DNA of 64,000 nucleotides from Bradyrhizobium liaoningense (GCF_018130785.1 NZ_JAFCJT010000015.1:1-64000), one strand, 5' to 3'; numbered from the stretch's first letter, positions 25,266-34,960 are shown. Program-made: numbers and translations. Notes: a model not told the origin generated them from the letters alone.

Positions 25266-26945
25266 ATGACCAAAATTCTCATCACCAGTGCCCTTCCCTA
25301 CGTGAACGGCGTCAAGCATCTCGGCAATCTCATAGGCTCGCTCCTCCCTGCCGATGTCCACGCCCGCTTCAGGCGGCAGATCGGCGACGACGTGCTCTTC
25401 ATCTGCGCCACCGACGAGCACGGCACGCCGGCTGAGCTCGGCGCCGTTCGCGCCGGACAGGATGTCCGCACTTTCTGCGACGCGCAGCACGCAATCCAGG
25501 CCGACATCTACCGCCGGTTCGGCCTCTCCTTCGACCATTTCGGGCGAACCAGCTCGCCACAGAACAGCGCTCTGACACAGCACTTCTATCGCAGGCTCGA
25601 GGATGGCGGATTGATCGAGGAACGCAAGTTGCCGCAGGTCTGGTCACCCACGGACGGCCGCTTCCTGCCGGACCGCTACGTGCTCGGCACCTGCCCGCAT
25701 TGTGGCGACCCGTCCGCGCGCGGTGATCAATGTGACCAGTGTGGCGCGCTGCTCGATCCGCCCGAACTGATCGACCCGCGATCTGCGCTGTCGGGCGACC
25801 GGACGCTGGAAGTCCGCGAAAGCCGCCATCTGTTCCTGCGCCAGTCGCAGCTTGTGGCCACGTTGAGTGCCTGGATCGACAGCCGCTCCGGCTGGCCTTC
25901 CTTCGTGGTGTCCACCGCGAAAGGCTGGCTGACAGCCGACCTGCGCGATCGCTGCATCACGCGCGATCTGGCCTGGGGTATCCCGGTTCCGCGGCAGGGA
26001 TTCGACGACAAGGTCTTCTATGTCTGGTTCGACGCGCCCATCGGTTACATCGCAGCCACCCAGGAATGGGCTGCCATCGCGCCGGGCCGTGACTGGCGAA
26101 AATGGTGGTGGCAGGCCGATGACGTCCGCTACGTCCAGTTCCTCGGCAAGGACAACATCCCATTCCACACCGTGAGCTTCCCGGCGACGCTGATTGGCTC
26201 GAATGAGCCCTGGAAGACTGTGGACGTGATCAAGGGATTCCACTGGCTCAATTACGAGGGCGGCAAGTTCTCGACCAGCCGCAATCGGGGCATCTTTACC
26301 GACCAGGCCCTGGACGAATTGCCCGCCGATCTCTGGCGCTGGTGGTTGATCGCCAACGCGCCCGAAAGCGCCGACACCGATTTCATCGTCGCCAGATTCG
26401 TCGCCGATGTGAACAAGGATCTCGCCGACATCTTCGGCAACCTCGTCAATCGCATTGTCAGCTTCGCCCATCGGGCCTTCGACGGCCAAATTCCGGAAGG
26501 CGGCGCTCCTGGCGAGGCCGAGCACCTGCTCGCACGCGAACTGGAGCAGCGTATCGCGACGTTGCGACGGCACCACAAGGCCCTCGAGTTTCGTGCAGCG
26601 GCGGCCGCGACGCGCGCGATCTGGGATGTGGCGAACGCATACCTGCAGCATGCCGCGCCGTGGACAGCCCTCAAGTCCGATCGGCTTCGCGCAGCGATCG
26701 TGACGCGAACGGGCCTCAATCTGGTCCGCACCTGCGCTGTGCTGGCGTGGAGTATCGTACCCAGCCTGTCGGAAAATGTGCTGTACGCCTTCGGTGGCGA
26801 AGATGCCGTGCCACGCTGGCCCCGTGGCCCAATCGCGGACCTGCTCGACGGCGGCGCCGGCACAGCGATCGCGCCGATCGGTCCACTGGTCGAAAAAATC
26901 TCTCCCGAAAGAGCAAGCCATTTGGCGGAGCGGTTCGGGCCCTAA
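25266..26945 (+). CDS. metG: Methionyl-tRNA synthetase, short KFSTS-type
   Basis: Class I aminoacyl-tRNA synthetase of 559 residues that charges tRNA-Met. The HIGH-type motif is KHLGN at residues 17-21, and a zinc knuckle CPHC...CDQC lies near residues 142-158. The KMSKS loop reads KFSTS near residue 334, so the second Lys is replaced. The C-terminal tRNA-binding/dimerisation extension of long MetRSs is absent. These traits and its position, splitting DUF1192 from the quinone oxidoreductase, suggest an accessory or horizontally acquired synthetase, perhaps inhibitor-resistant; whether another metG exists lies outside the window. A structured leader with a terminator precedes it. Confidence 0.9.
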   Translation: MTKILITSALPYVNGVKHLGNLIGSLLPADVHARFRRQIGDDVLFICATDEHGTPAELGAVRAGQDVRTFCDAQHAIQADIYRRFGLSFDHFGRTSSPQNSALTQHFYRRLEDGGLIEERKLPQVWSPTDGRFLPDRYVLGTCPHCGDPSARGDQCDQCGALLDPPELIDPRSALSGDRTLEVRESRHLFLRQSQLVATLSAWIDSRSGWPSFVVSTAKGWLTADLRDRCITRDLAWGIPVPRQGFDDKVFYVWFDAPIGYIAATQEWAAIAPGRDWRKWWWQADDVRYVQFLGKDNIPFHTVSFPATLIGSNEPWKTVDVIKGFHWLNYEGGKFSTSRNRGIFTDQALDELPADLWRWWLIANAPESADTDFIVARFVADVNKDLADIFGNLVNRIVSFAHRAFDGQIPEGGAPGEAEHLLARELEQRIATLRRHHKALEFRAAAAATRAIWDVANAYLQHAAPWTALKSDRLRAAIVTRTGLNLVRTCAVLAWSIVPSLSENVLYAFGGEDAVPRWPRGPIADLLDGGAGTAIAPIGPLVEKISPERASHLAERFGP

Positions 26946-27012
26946 TGTCGTTTCACTTCGGCGGAAAAAGGCGATATGCCATCCGCCGAATTCATTCATC
27001 CAAGGACACATC

Positions 27013-28011
27013 ATGGACAAGCTGCCCGCGCAAATGACCGTGGTCGCCATCTCCAAGCCCGGCGGACCGGAGGTGCTGGTGCCGGAACAACGGGCGCTGC
27101 CGCAACCCGGCCCCGACGAGATTCTGGTCAAGGTGCAGGCCGCGGGCGTCAACCGGCCCGACGTGGCGCAGCGCTCCGGCGCCTACCCGCCGCCGCCCGG
27201 CGCCAGCGACCTGCCGGGGCTCGAGATCGCGGGCGAAGTGGTGGCGGTCGGCAGCAACGCCAAGCGGCACAAGATCGGCGACAAGGTGATGTCGCTCGTC
27301 GCCGGTGGCGGCTATGCGCAGTACTGCATCGCCCAGGACGCCCAGGCGATGAGCGTCCCGCCGGCGCTGTCGATCAAGGAAGCCGGCGCGCTGCCGGAAA
27401 CCCTGATGACGGTCTGGCACAACGTGTTCGAGCGCGGCGGCCTGAAGGCCGGCGAGACGCTGCTGATCCATGGCGGCTCCTCCGGCATCGGCACCATGGC
27501 GATCCAGCTCGCGAAAGCGTTCGGCGCCAAGGTGTTCGTCACCGTGGGATCGCAGGACAAGATCGATGCCTGCCTCAAGCTCGGGGCCGACCGCGCCATC
27601 AATTACAAGACCGAAGACTTCGTCGCCGTGGTCAAGGCGGAGACGAACAATACCGGCGCCAATCTGATCCTCGACATGGTCGCCGGCGACTATGTCGACC
27701 GCAACTATGATGCCGCCGCGGTCGACGGCCGCATCGTGCAGATCGCAACCCTCAATGGCCCCAAGGTCAGCGTCAACATCGCCAAGGTGATGGTGAAGCG
27801 CCTCACCCATACCGGCTCGACGCTGCGCCCCCGTAGTAATGCGGACAAGGCGGCGATGGTGGCCGCAATCGAGGCGAAAGTGATGCCGCTCTTGCGCGAA
27901 GGCCGCGTCAAGCCGCTGATGGACAGCACTTTCCCGCTGGAAAAGGCATCCGATGCGCACCGGCGCATGGAGACTTCGGCACATATTGGCAAAATTGTGT
28001 TGGAGGTCTAG
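27013..28011 (+). CDS. NAD(P)H-quinone oxidoreductase (zinc-less MDR, PIG3/QOR-like)
   Basis: Medium-chain dehydrogenase/reductase of 332 residues. The QOR signature region GGSSGIGTMAIQLAKAFGA lies near residues 154-172, and the N-terminal substrate domain has VNRPDVAQRSGAYPPPPG, typical of the PIG3-type quinone oxidoreductases. No catalytic-zinc ligand set is visible. It probably reduces quinones or similar carbonyls with NADPH. ATG 27013 follows AAGGACAC; the frame is open upstream inside metG. Confidence 0.92.
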   Translation: MDKLPAQMTVVAISKPGGPEVLVPEQRALPQPGPDEILVKVQAAGVNRPDVAQRSGAYPPPPGASDLPGLEIAGEVVAVGSNAKRHKIGDKVMSLVAGGGYAQYCIAQDAQAMSVPPALSIKEAGALPETLMTVWHNVFERGGLKAGETLLIHGGSSGIGTMAIQLAKAFGAKVFVTVGSQDKIDACLKLGADRAINYKTEDFVAVVKAETNNTGANLILDMVAGDYVDRNYDAAAVDGRIVQIATLNGPKVSVNIAKVMVKRLTHTGSTLRPRSNADKAAMVAAIEAKVMPLLREGRVKPLMDSTFPLEKASDAHRRMETSAHIGKIVLEV

Positions 28012-28165
28012 GCCAACGGCCCACGGGGCGAGGCGGAAACCCTTTGATTTTCCTCGCTTTCGTGGCATCTATCGCGACGCGCCGAACCATCTTGTTCCGT
28101 TCGGAAAACGCCTTGCACTGACGATCCTGCACTGAAGAGTTTGCGTCGAACGCGGAGAACTGACC

Positions 28166-31042
28166 TTGCGTCTGATCAGGTGCCTCGCGCCCATAGCGCT
28201 GGGCCTCATGATTCTCGTCGCCGCGTCCCCGGCGCGCGCGCTGGACGCCGTCAGCGTCCGCGGCGATGCGCCCGCAATCGACCTCACCGGAGTGCTCGAG
28301 CATCAGCGCAGTGACGCCGACCGCATCCAGGTCTCGACCGCGCCCGGTACCGACGGCATCGTCCGCCGCATCGAGGTGCGCGCGCGCGAAGGCGGCCAGA
28401 ACTGGGTGGTGTTCGCGCTCGCCAACAACACCGATGACCAGCTCGACCGCCTGATCGTCGCCCCGCATTACCGCATCGTCTCGTCGGGCCTGCTCTGGCC
28501 CGACCTCGGCCTCTCGCGCATCGCGACCATCACGCCGTCGATCGGCGACCGCCCGGAACGCCAGGAGAGCGCGACGGCCGACGTGTTCCGCATCACGCTC
28601 GATCCCGGCGCCGTCGTCACCTTTGTCGCGGAGTTGCGCACCGACAAGCTGCCGCAGCTCTATTTGTGGGAGCCGGAAGCCTACAAGGACAAGGTCAACT
28701 CGTTCACGCTTTACCAGGGCATCGTGATCGGCATCTCCGGGCTTTTGGCGCTCGTTCTCACCATTCTGTTCGTGGTGAAGGGCAGCATCATGTTCCCGGC
28801 CGCCGCGGCGCTGGCCTGGGCGGTGCTGGTCTATATCGGCGTCGATTTCGGCTTCTGGGGCAAGGTGCTCGACATGTCGAACAACGCCGAGCGCATCTGG
28901 CGCGCGGCGGGCGAAGCGATTTTGGCGGCGACGCTGCTGGTGTTCCTTTTCGCCTATCTCAACCTCAGTCGATGGCATGTGCGCTATTCGCACATCACCG
29001 TCGGCTGGCTCGCGTTCCTGGGCTCCCTCGTTGCGCTCGCCCTGTTCGATCCGGCTGTGGCGTCCGGCATCGCGCGCATATCGCTGGTGCTGATCGCCTT
29101 CGCGGGCTTCGCGCTGATCGTCTATCTCTCCACCCACGGCTTCGACCGCGCCGTGCTGCTGATCCCGACCTGGTTCCTGCTGGTGGTCTGGGTGGTCGCG
29201 GCCGGCATGACGGTCGCGGGCTCCGTCACCAACGACATCGTCGGCCCGGCCCTGCTGGGCGGCCTCGTGCTGATCGTGATGCTGATCGGCTTCACGGTGA
29301 TGCAGCACGCTTTCGCCGGCGGCGGCGCCAGCACGGGGGTCGTCTCCGACATCGAGCGACGGGCGCTGGCGCTGGCCGGTTCCGGCGATCTGATCTGGGA
29401 TTGGGACGTGTCCGCCGACAAGGTCTTCACCAGTCCCGAGACCGAGGCCCTGCTCGGCCTCAAGCGCGGCACGCTGGAAGGCCCGGCGGCGTCCTGGCTC
29501 GAAGTGCTGCATCCGCTCGATCAGGACCGTTTCCGCGCCGCGCTCGACAGCGTGCTCGACCAGCGCCGCGGCCGCCTGGTGCAGGATTTCCGGCTGCGCA
29601 CGCCGGACGGTCATTTCATGTGGTTCGCCCTGAAGGCGCGCCCGGTGGTCGGCTCGGACGGCGAGGTCTCGCGCGTCGTCGGCACGCTCACCGACGTCAC
29701 CGAGCTGCGCAACGCCGAGGAGCGCCTGCTGCACGATTCCGTGCATGACAACCTCACCGGCCTGCCCAACCGAAAACTGTTCATGGACCGGCTGGGTGCG
29801 GTCGCGCATTTCGCCAAGACCATGCCGACGCTGCGGCCGACGCTGATGGTGATCGACCTCGACCGCTTCAAGCAGGTCAACGATTCCGTCGGCATCGCGG
29901 TCGGCGACTCGATCCTGCTGACGCTTGCCCGCCGACTCACCCGCATCCTGAAGCCGCAGGACACGCTGGCGCGGCTTGCCGGCGACCAGTTCGGCCTGAT
30001 CCTGCTCTCGGAGCAGGACCCTGCCCGCATCACCGCCTTCGCCGAGACCATCCGCAAGACCATCCGTGCCCCGATCGCCTTCAACGACCGCGAGATTTTT
30101 CTCACTGCCTCGATCGGGCTGGCGCTCTCCGATCCTCAAACCCAGTTGACGGACGAGATCATCAAGGACGCCGAGCTTGCGATGTATCATTCCAAGCGCA
30201 TCGGCGGTGACCGCATCGACGTCTACAAGCCCGCCATGCGCGCGCGAAAGACCGACCGCCTGACGCTGGAGAGCGAGCTGCGCCGCGCCATCGAGCGGCA
30301 GGAGCTCACGATCCTGTACCAGCCGATCGTGCGGCTGGAAGATCGTTCGATCGCCGGCTTCGAGGCACTGGCGCGCTGGGATCATCCGAAGCTCGGGCGC
30401 ATGGCGCCGTCGGAATTCATCAGCATCGCGGAAGAGACCGGCCTGATCGTCGACCTCGGCATGTTCGTGCTCGACCAGACCGCAAAGCAGCTTTCGGTGT
30501 GGCAACGCGCGATGCGCTCGCGCGAGCCGATCTTCGCCTCCGTCAACGTGTCCTCGCGGCAATTGCTGCGCCACGATCTGATCCACGACATCCGCACCGT
30601 GCTGTCGCGCTCCTCGGTGGCGCGGGGTACGCTGAAGCTGGAATTGACGGAATCGCTGGTGATGGAGAACCCGGAGCACGCAGCCCAGATGCTGACGCGC
30701 ATCCGCGAGCTCGGCACCGGACTGTCGCTCGACGATTTCGGCACCGGCCATTCGTCGCTGGCCTATCTCCAGCGCTTCCCGTTCGACACCATCAAGATCG
30801 ACCAGTCCTTCGTGCGCACCACCAACCGCGGCACCCGTCCGGTGATCCTGAAGTCGATCATCGCGCTCGCGCACGACCTCGGCATGGACGTGGTCGCGGA
30901 AGGCGCCGAGACCGATTCCGATGCCGTCGAGCTCTACCAGATGGGCTGCGAATACGCGCAGGGCTTTGCCTTCGGCGAGCCCATGGATGCGGACGCGGCG
31001 ATGCGGTTGCTGACGGAAGTGCGGCTGGAAGCGGCGAGCTAG
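28166..31042 (+). CDS. Membrane PAS-GGDEF-EAL cyclic-di-GMP phosphodiesterase
   Basis: Protein of 958 residues. In order: signal peptide (about 1-25), periplasmic sensor (about 26-165), a block of 7-8 transmembrane helices (about 180-385) resembling 7TM-DISM sensors, a PAS domain (about 395-515), a GGDEF domain (about 530-690) and an EAL domain (about 705-945). The GGDEF motif is degenerate (AGDQF near residue 605), so cyclase activity is unlikely. The EAL motif FEALARWD near residue 731 and DDFGTGHSSL near 856 are intact, so it should hydrolyse c-di-GMP in response to an external signal. It starts with TTG after CGGAG. Confidence 0.93.
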   Translation: MRLIRCLAPIALGLMILVAASPARALDAVSVRGDAPAIDLTGVLEHQRSDADRIQVSTAPGTDGIVRRIEVRAREGGQNWVVFALANNTDDQLDRLIVAPHYRIVSSGLLWPDLGLSRIATITPSIGDRPERQESATADVFRITLDPGAVVTFVAELRTDKLPQLYLWEPEAYKDKVNSFTLYQGIVIGISGLLALVLTILFVVKGSIMFPAAAALAWAVLVYIGVDFGFWGKVLDMSNNAERIWRAAGEAILAATLLVFLFAYLNLSRWHVRYSHITVGWLAFLGSLVALALFDPAVASGIARISLVLIAFAGFALIVYLSTHGFDRAVLLIPTWFLLVVWVVAAGMTVAGSVTNDIVGPALLGGLVLIVMLIGFTVMQHAFAGGGASTGVVSDIERRALALAGSGDLIWDWDVSADKVFTSPETEALLGLKRGTLEGPAASWLEVLHPLDQDRFRAALDSVLDQRRGRLVQDFRLRTPDGHFMWFALKARPVVGSDGEVSRVVGTLTDVTELRNAEERLLHDSVHDNLTGLPNRKLFMDRLGAVAHFAKTMPTLRPTLMVIDLDRFKQVNDSVGIAVGDSILLTLARRLTRILKPQDTLARLAGDQFGLILLSEQDPARITAFAETIRKTIRAPIAFNDREIFLTASIGLALSDPQTQLTDEIIKDAELAMYHSKRIGGDRIDVYKPAMRARKTDRLTLESELRRAIERQELTILYQPIVRLEDRSIAGFEALARWDHPKLGRMAPSEFISIAEETGLIVDLGMFVLDQTAKQLSVWQRAMRSREPIFASVNVSSRQLLRHDLIHDIRTVLSRSSVARGTLKLELTESLVMENPEHAAQMLTRIRELGTGLSLDDFGTGHSSLAYLQRFPFDTIKIDQSFVRTTNRGTRPVILKSIIALAHDLGMDVVAEGAETDSDAVELYQMGCEYAQGFAFGEPMDADAAMRLLTEVRLEAAS

Positions 31043-31272
31043 CGCTTATCTTCTTCCGCTCTCCTCCCGGAAAGGGTCGCTCGCGAAGCGAGCGGGGTGC
31101 CGCACCGGCGCGCTGATGCCGGGCTTGATCCAGATCAATGGACCCTGCTCGACCACCATGAAAAATGGCACGCAGCATGCTATCCAGAACGGCTTCGTCA
31201 TCGAGGTCGCTGGGCTCGCAGCTGCCGTTCTCAGAATGAGCAGACCACGCGCGTCTTTCTCAGGAGTCACGG

Positions 31273-31530
31273 ATGACCCGGCACATTTTCTACGCGATCA
31301 CCCTCATCGGCACCGGAATGTTCCTCGCCTCATCGGCCGAAGCAGTGACAGCCGCACGATGTGAGGATCGAGGCGCAAATTGCATCGGCACATGTGCCAA
31401 CTACACCGGCGGGGCCGGTGACTTTCGAGGGCACCAGAACACATGCGTGCGCGCCTGCGACCGGCAGACGAGCAGATGCCTGATCCGAGCCCATATCTCT
31501 GACGAACGCTGGCCCGGTAATCGCCAATGA
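31273..31530 (+). CDS. Symmetric-cysteine secreted microprotein
   Basis: Protein of 85 residues with a signal peptide (about residues 1-24, ASSAEA). Six Cys follow the symmetric pattern C-x6-C-x3-C-x16-C-x3-C-x6-C. The paired C-x3-C motifs separated by one spacer suggest a disulfide-stapled helical hairpin. GGAGTCACGG precedes the ATG. No family was recognised. It is probably periplasmic or secreted; possible roles are a small structural, inhibitor or antimicrobial-like peptide, all speculative. Confidence 0.72.
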   Translation: MTRHIFYAITLIGTGMFLASSAEAVTAARCEDRGANCIGTCANYTGGAGDFRGHQNTCVRACDRQTSRCLIRAHISDERWPGNRQ

Positions 31531-31622
31531 AGGCCGTGGTTCTACATTTGAGCAAACGCTTCGGCCAACACTTGGGCTAACGCCCCCCGTCTCGGGCTGG
31601 CGGCGCACCGCGTCCGGCTGAC

Positions 31623-31871
31623 CTAGCCTGGCTTGCGTCGTAGACCCGCGACCAAACAAAGCCCCACCAGCAGCGAGATCGCGGCAAGACCGCCCCAGAC
31701 CAAACCGGCCTGTTCGAGATAGACATCCTGCGAGACCGGGTCGTAGCAGCGGCCGAGCTCGTTGAAACAGTCGCGCCAGCGCCAGTAGCGGGCCTCGAAG
31801 GCGAGTGCGAACAGCACGCCTGTTGCAATCAGGGCTGCGCCAAAAATCCCCCTTAGCCAGCGCAGAATCAT
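31623..31871 (-). CDS. Small two-helix membrane protein
   Basis: Predicted protein of 82 residues with transmembrane helices at about residues 8-26 and 57-76 and a short periplasmic loop containing two Cys (DCFNELGRCYDP). The mature loop could hold a disulfide. No family was recognised. It lies 11 bases downstream of the next minus-strand gene, so the two probably share a transcript. Confidence 0.65.
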   Translation of the reverse strand: MILRWLRGIFGAALIATGVLFALAFEARYWRWRDCFNELGRCYDPVSQDVYLEQAGLVWGGLAAISLLVGLCLVAGLRRKPG

Positions 31872-31882
31872 GCGGCGTCAGC

Positions 31883-32140
31883 TCACCTGCGCTGCTTCTT
31901 CCTGGTGAACCGCACGCTCTGGCCATCGGGCATCCGGGTCGCCACGAAACCCGCGGCGAGGCACGCTTCGCGCTGCGGCATCTGGATGTCGGGGCTGCGC
32001 AAGCTGTCCCACCATGAGGCGCGGTTCGCCGCGCGCGGCAGGGCCGCGCCGATGATCTCCTCGATCTGCTCGAAGCTCAGCACGAATTCCGTCTGCTTCT
32101 GCCGCATCAGGTAATCCCGCAGCGTGTCGTAATCGTTCAC
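31883..32140 (-). CDS. Small conserved hypothetical protein (DUF7662-like)
   Basis: Protein of 85 residues beginning MNDYDTLRDYLMRQKQTEFVL and containing FEQIEEIIGAALPRAA, WWDS and a C-terminal basic tail. The pattern resembles short proteins with a DUF7662-type core; the assignment is tentative. GTG 32140 was chosen because GAGAGGACG lies immediately upstream; an ATG at 32194 would add 18 residues of unlikely sequence. The function is unknown. Confidence 0.65.
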   Translation of the reverse strand: MNDYDTLRDYLMRQKQTEFVLSFEQIEEIIGAALPRAANRASWWDSLRSPDIQMPQREACLAAGFVATRMPDGQSVRFTRKKQRR

Positions 32141-32277
32141 AATCGTCCTCTCGTCCCAGCTCCGCTGCCCAAAAGCGATGCCCGCGGAAACCAATTCTTA
32201 ACTCATTGCGGCAGCGCCGTCCCGGCTTAAACACTACGCAAGCTTTCGGGCGCATCCACTAGTGTCGGGAGCAATCG

Positions 32278-33777
32278 ATGCAGTCTGGATGGCGTGAAGT
32301 CACGACCCGCCTGCCGTGGCGCATTTTTTCGGCGAAGCTGCTGATCATATCGTCCGTCGTGACGGTGATCGGATTTTCCGCCATTTGCGTCAACGTCATG
32401 CTGGACATGCGCCGCGGCGAGGAGGCCCTCGCGCGCCAGACGCTGGAAAATCTGGCCACCTCCATCGAAGCAGATATCAGCCGCAACATCGAGATCTACG
32501 ATCTCTCCCTGAAGGCGGTCGCCAGCAACATGCTGCTGCCGGAGATCAACACGGCCTCGAAGCCGATCCGTCACCTGATCCTGTTCGACCACGCGACCAC
32601 GGCGAGGCACTTCGGTGCCATCCAGGTGTTCGATGCCGACGGCAAGCTGACCATCGACGCCTCCACGCTCGATCCCCTGCCGGAGAACCGGAGCGAGGAG
32701 GATTACTTCAGGGTTCATCGCGACGATCCCGGCGCCGGCCTCTTCATCAGCCGTCCGATGCTGTTCCGCGGCGCCTATTCCATCGTGCTGAGCCGGCGCA
32801 TCAGCGATACCGACGGCGGCTTCCTGGGCGTCGTCACCGGCTCGATCCGCTTCAGCTATTTCCACGAATTGTTCGAGCGCCTGAACCTCGATCCCGACGA
32901 TACCATCACCGTGCTCAAGCGCGATCGCACCATCATGATGCGGCGGCCGTTCGATCTCGACATCATCGGCAAGAATCTCGGGACGCAGCCGAGCTGGAAG
33001 GCCGACAATCTCAAGGCCGGCGGGGCCTATGCGGGCCAGGGCCCGGTGGACGCGACGCCGCGCCTCTACGTCCGCAGCACCGGCACGGGTCCGCTATTCG
33101 TGGTGGCGGGAAAGCCGCTGGCCGCGGTGTTCGAGCTCTGGCAGAAGGAAGCCTACCGCATCGGCGCCGTGGTCCTGGCGCTCATCCTGTTCATGCTGGC
33201 CTCCTCGCTCGTGCTCGCCCGCGAGATCGGCCGGCGCGCCGAAGCCGAGCGCAAGCTCGAGGAGATGGCGACGACGGATGCGCTCACCGGCCTGAAGAAC
33301 CGCCGCAAGTTCGACCAGGTCATCGACGTCGAATGGCGCCGCGCGATGCGCCAGAAGGCGTCGGTCGCGCTGCTGATGATCGATGCCGATCACTTCAAGG
33401 CCTACAACGACACGTTCGGCCACCAGGCCGGCGACCAGGTGCTGGTCGGCATCGCCATCTGCATTTCCGATTCGGTGCGGCGGTCCGGCGACTGCGCCGC
33501 GCGCTATGGCGGCGAGGAATTCGCGGTACTGCTGCCGAACACCTCGGCCGCCGAGGCCTTCAATATCGCCGAGACGATCCGCGGCAAGGTGCGGGGCTGG
33601 TCCGACGATCAGACGACGTCGACGGTCTCCTGCGGCATTGCGAGCTTCGTTCCCACCACCGGCACGGATTGGCCGATCCTGGTCGCCGCCGCCGACAAGG
33701 CGCTCTATGCGGCGAAAGCCGGCGGCCGCAACCAGTCGGTGGTCGCGAGCCTTCCGAAGCTGTCGCTGGTGGCGTGA
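32278..33777 (+). CDS. Cache-domain diguanylate cyclase
   Basis: Membrane sensor protein of 499 residues: helix 1 (about 18-38), a large periplasmic double-Cache-type ligand domain (about 40-285), helix 2 (about 292-313) and a cytoplasmic GGDEF domain (about 335-490). The catalytic motif is intact (YGGEEF near residue 411), so it should make c-di-GMP. Together with the nearby EAL protein (28166) it forms a local make-and-break pair, although the two are separated by small genes and are not an operon. Confidence 0.93.
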   Translation: MQSGWREVTTRLPWRIFSAKLLIISSVVTVIGFSAICVNVMLDMRRGEEALARQTLENLATSIEADISRNIEIYDLSLKAVASNMLLPEINTASKPIRHLILFDHATTARHFGAIQVFDADGKLTIDASTLDPLPENRSEEDYFRVHRDDPGAGLFISRPMLFRGAYSIVLSRRISDTDGGFLGVVTGSIRFSYFHELFERLNLDPDDTITVLKRDRTIMMRRPFDLDIIGKNLGTQPSWKADNLKAGGAYAGQGPVDATPRLYVRSTGTGPLFVVAGKPLAAVFELWQKEAYRIGAVVLALILFMLASSLVLAREIGRRAEAERKLEEMATTDALTGLKNRRKFDQVIDVEWRRAMRQKASVALLMIDADHFKAYNDTFGHQAGDQVLVGIAICISDSVRRSGDCAARYGGEEFAVLLPNTSAAEAFNIAETIRGKVRGWSDDQTTSTVSCGIASFVPTTGTDWPILVAAADKALYAAKAGGRNQSVVASLPKLSLVA

Positions 33778-33791
33778 GACGCTCTCCCGCC

Positions 33792-33876
33792 GTCATTGCG
33801 AGGAGCTCTTGCGACGAAGCAATCCAGATTGTTTCCACGGAAAGATACTGGATTGCTTCGCTTCGCTCGCAATGAC
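33792..33876. repeat. Intergenic palindromic repeat, GTCATTGCGAGG family (copy 5)
   Basis: Arms GTCATTGCGAGGAGCTCTTG / GCTCGCAATGAC with GAAGCAATCCAG / CTGGATTGCTTC inner arms. It lies between the convergent genes for the diguanylate cyclase and galU. Confidence 0.85.
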
Positions 33877-33885
33877 GAAGGGCAG

Positions 33886-34761
33886 CTACTGCTCCAGATA
33901 CTTCTTCATCTCCGCGATCAGGCCGTCGCGCAGTTCCGGCCGCTTCAGGCCGTAGGCGATGTTGGCGCGGAGGAAGCCGGGCTTGGAGCCGCAATCATGG
34001 CGCTCGCCCTCGAACTCGACGCCGTAGAATTTCTGCGACTTGGCGAGCCCGATCATGGCGTCGGTGAGCTGGATCTCGCCGCCGGCGCCGCGCTCCTGGG
34101 TCTCCAGGATCTTGAAGATCTCCGGCTGGAGGATGTAGCGGCCGGTGATGGAGAGATTGGAGGGCGCAGTGCCCTTGGCCGGCTTCTCGACCATGCCGTC
34201 GACCTCGAACATCTTGCCGGTGCGCTTGCCGACGCCGCAGATGCCGTATTGGTGGGTGAGATGGTCAGGCACCGCCTCGACCGCGATGACGTTGGATTTC
34301 TCGCCGAGCGATGAAGCCGTCTCGATCATCTGCTTCAGGCAGCCGGTGGTGTTGAGCACGAGTTCGTCGGGCAGCACGACCGCGAACGGCTCGTTGCCGA
34401 CGATGTCGCGCGCACACCACACCGCGTGGCCGAGGCCGAGCGGCGCCTGCTGGCGGGTGAAGCTGACGGCGCCGGCCTCCGGCTGGTTCTGCGCCAGGAT
34501 CTCCTGCTCGGCCTTCTTGCCGCGCGCGGCGAGCGTCGCGTCGAGCTCGAACATCTTGTCGAAATGATCTTCGATGACGTTTTTGTTGCGGCCGGTGACG
34601 AAGATGAAATGCTCGATGCCGGCTTCCCGCGCCTCGTCATAGACGTACTGGATCAGCGGCTTGTCGACGATGGTCAGCATTTCCTTCGGCATCGCCTTGG
34701 TGGCGGGCAGGACGCGGGTGCCGAGGCCGGCGACGGGGAATACGGCTTTGCGAATTTTCAT
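33886..34761 (-). CDS. galU: UTP-glucose-1-phosphate uridylyltransferase
   Basis: UDP-glucose pyrophosphorylase of 291 residues, the usual length. It starts with the nucleotidyltransferase signature VAGLGTRVLPATKAMPKEM. It makes UDP-glucose for cell-surface polysaccharides and galactose metabolism. Its substrate-binding regions, such as VLPDELVL and VEKPAKGTAPSN, are conserved. ATG 34761 was chosen; the frame upstream runs through a gap with a lytic transglycosylase gene on the other strand. Confidence 0.95.
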   Translation of the reverse strand: MKIRKAVFPVAGLGTRVLPATKAMPKEMLTIVDKPLIQYVYDEAREAGIEHFIFVTGRNKNVIEDHFDKMFELDATLAARGKKAEQEILAQNQPEAGAVSFTRQQAPLGLGHAVWCARDIVGNEPFAVVLPDELVLNTTGCLKQMIETASSLGEKSNVIAVEAVPDHLTHQYGICGVGKRTGKMFEVDGMVEKPAKGTAPSNLSITGRYILQPEIFKILETQERGAGGEIQLTDAMIGLAKSQKFYGVEFEGERHDCGSKPGFLRANIAYGLKRPELRDGLIAEMKKYLEQ

Positions 34762-34960
34762 GGGACAGATCGAATACCTGAGGACGTGAACGGAGCAATG
34801 GCATCTTGCTAGCTTGTTTGCAGCCGCTAACAAAGGCGGATGTGGGGCCTCGCGCTCACAGAGTTGAGAAAAAGGCCGACACCAAAATTTCACCTTTGTT
34901 AAGCTATTGGCAACCGGTACCGGCCTCCTGAAGGCGGATTTTCGGCCGGACAGGCGAGGT

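Noticed and set aside
27908..30874. 988-codon minus-strand open frame over the EAL gene
   Set aside because: A shadow of the PAS-GGDEF-EAL coding sequence, compositionally biased, with no recognisable domain.
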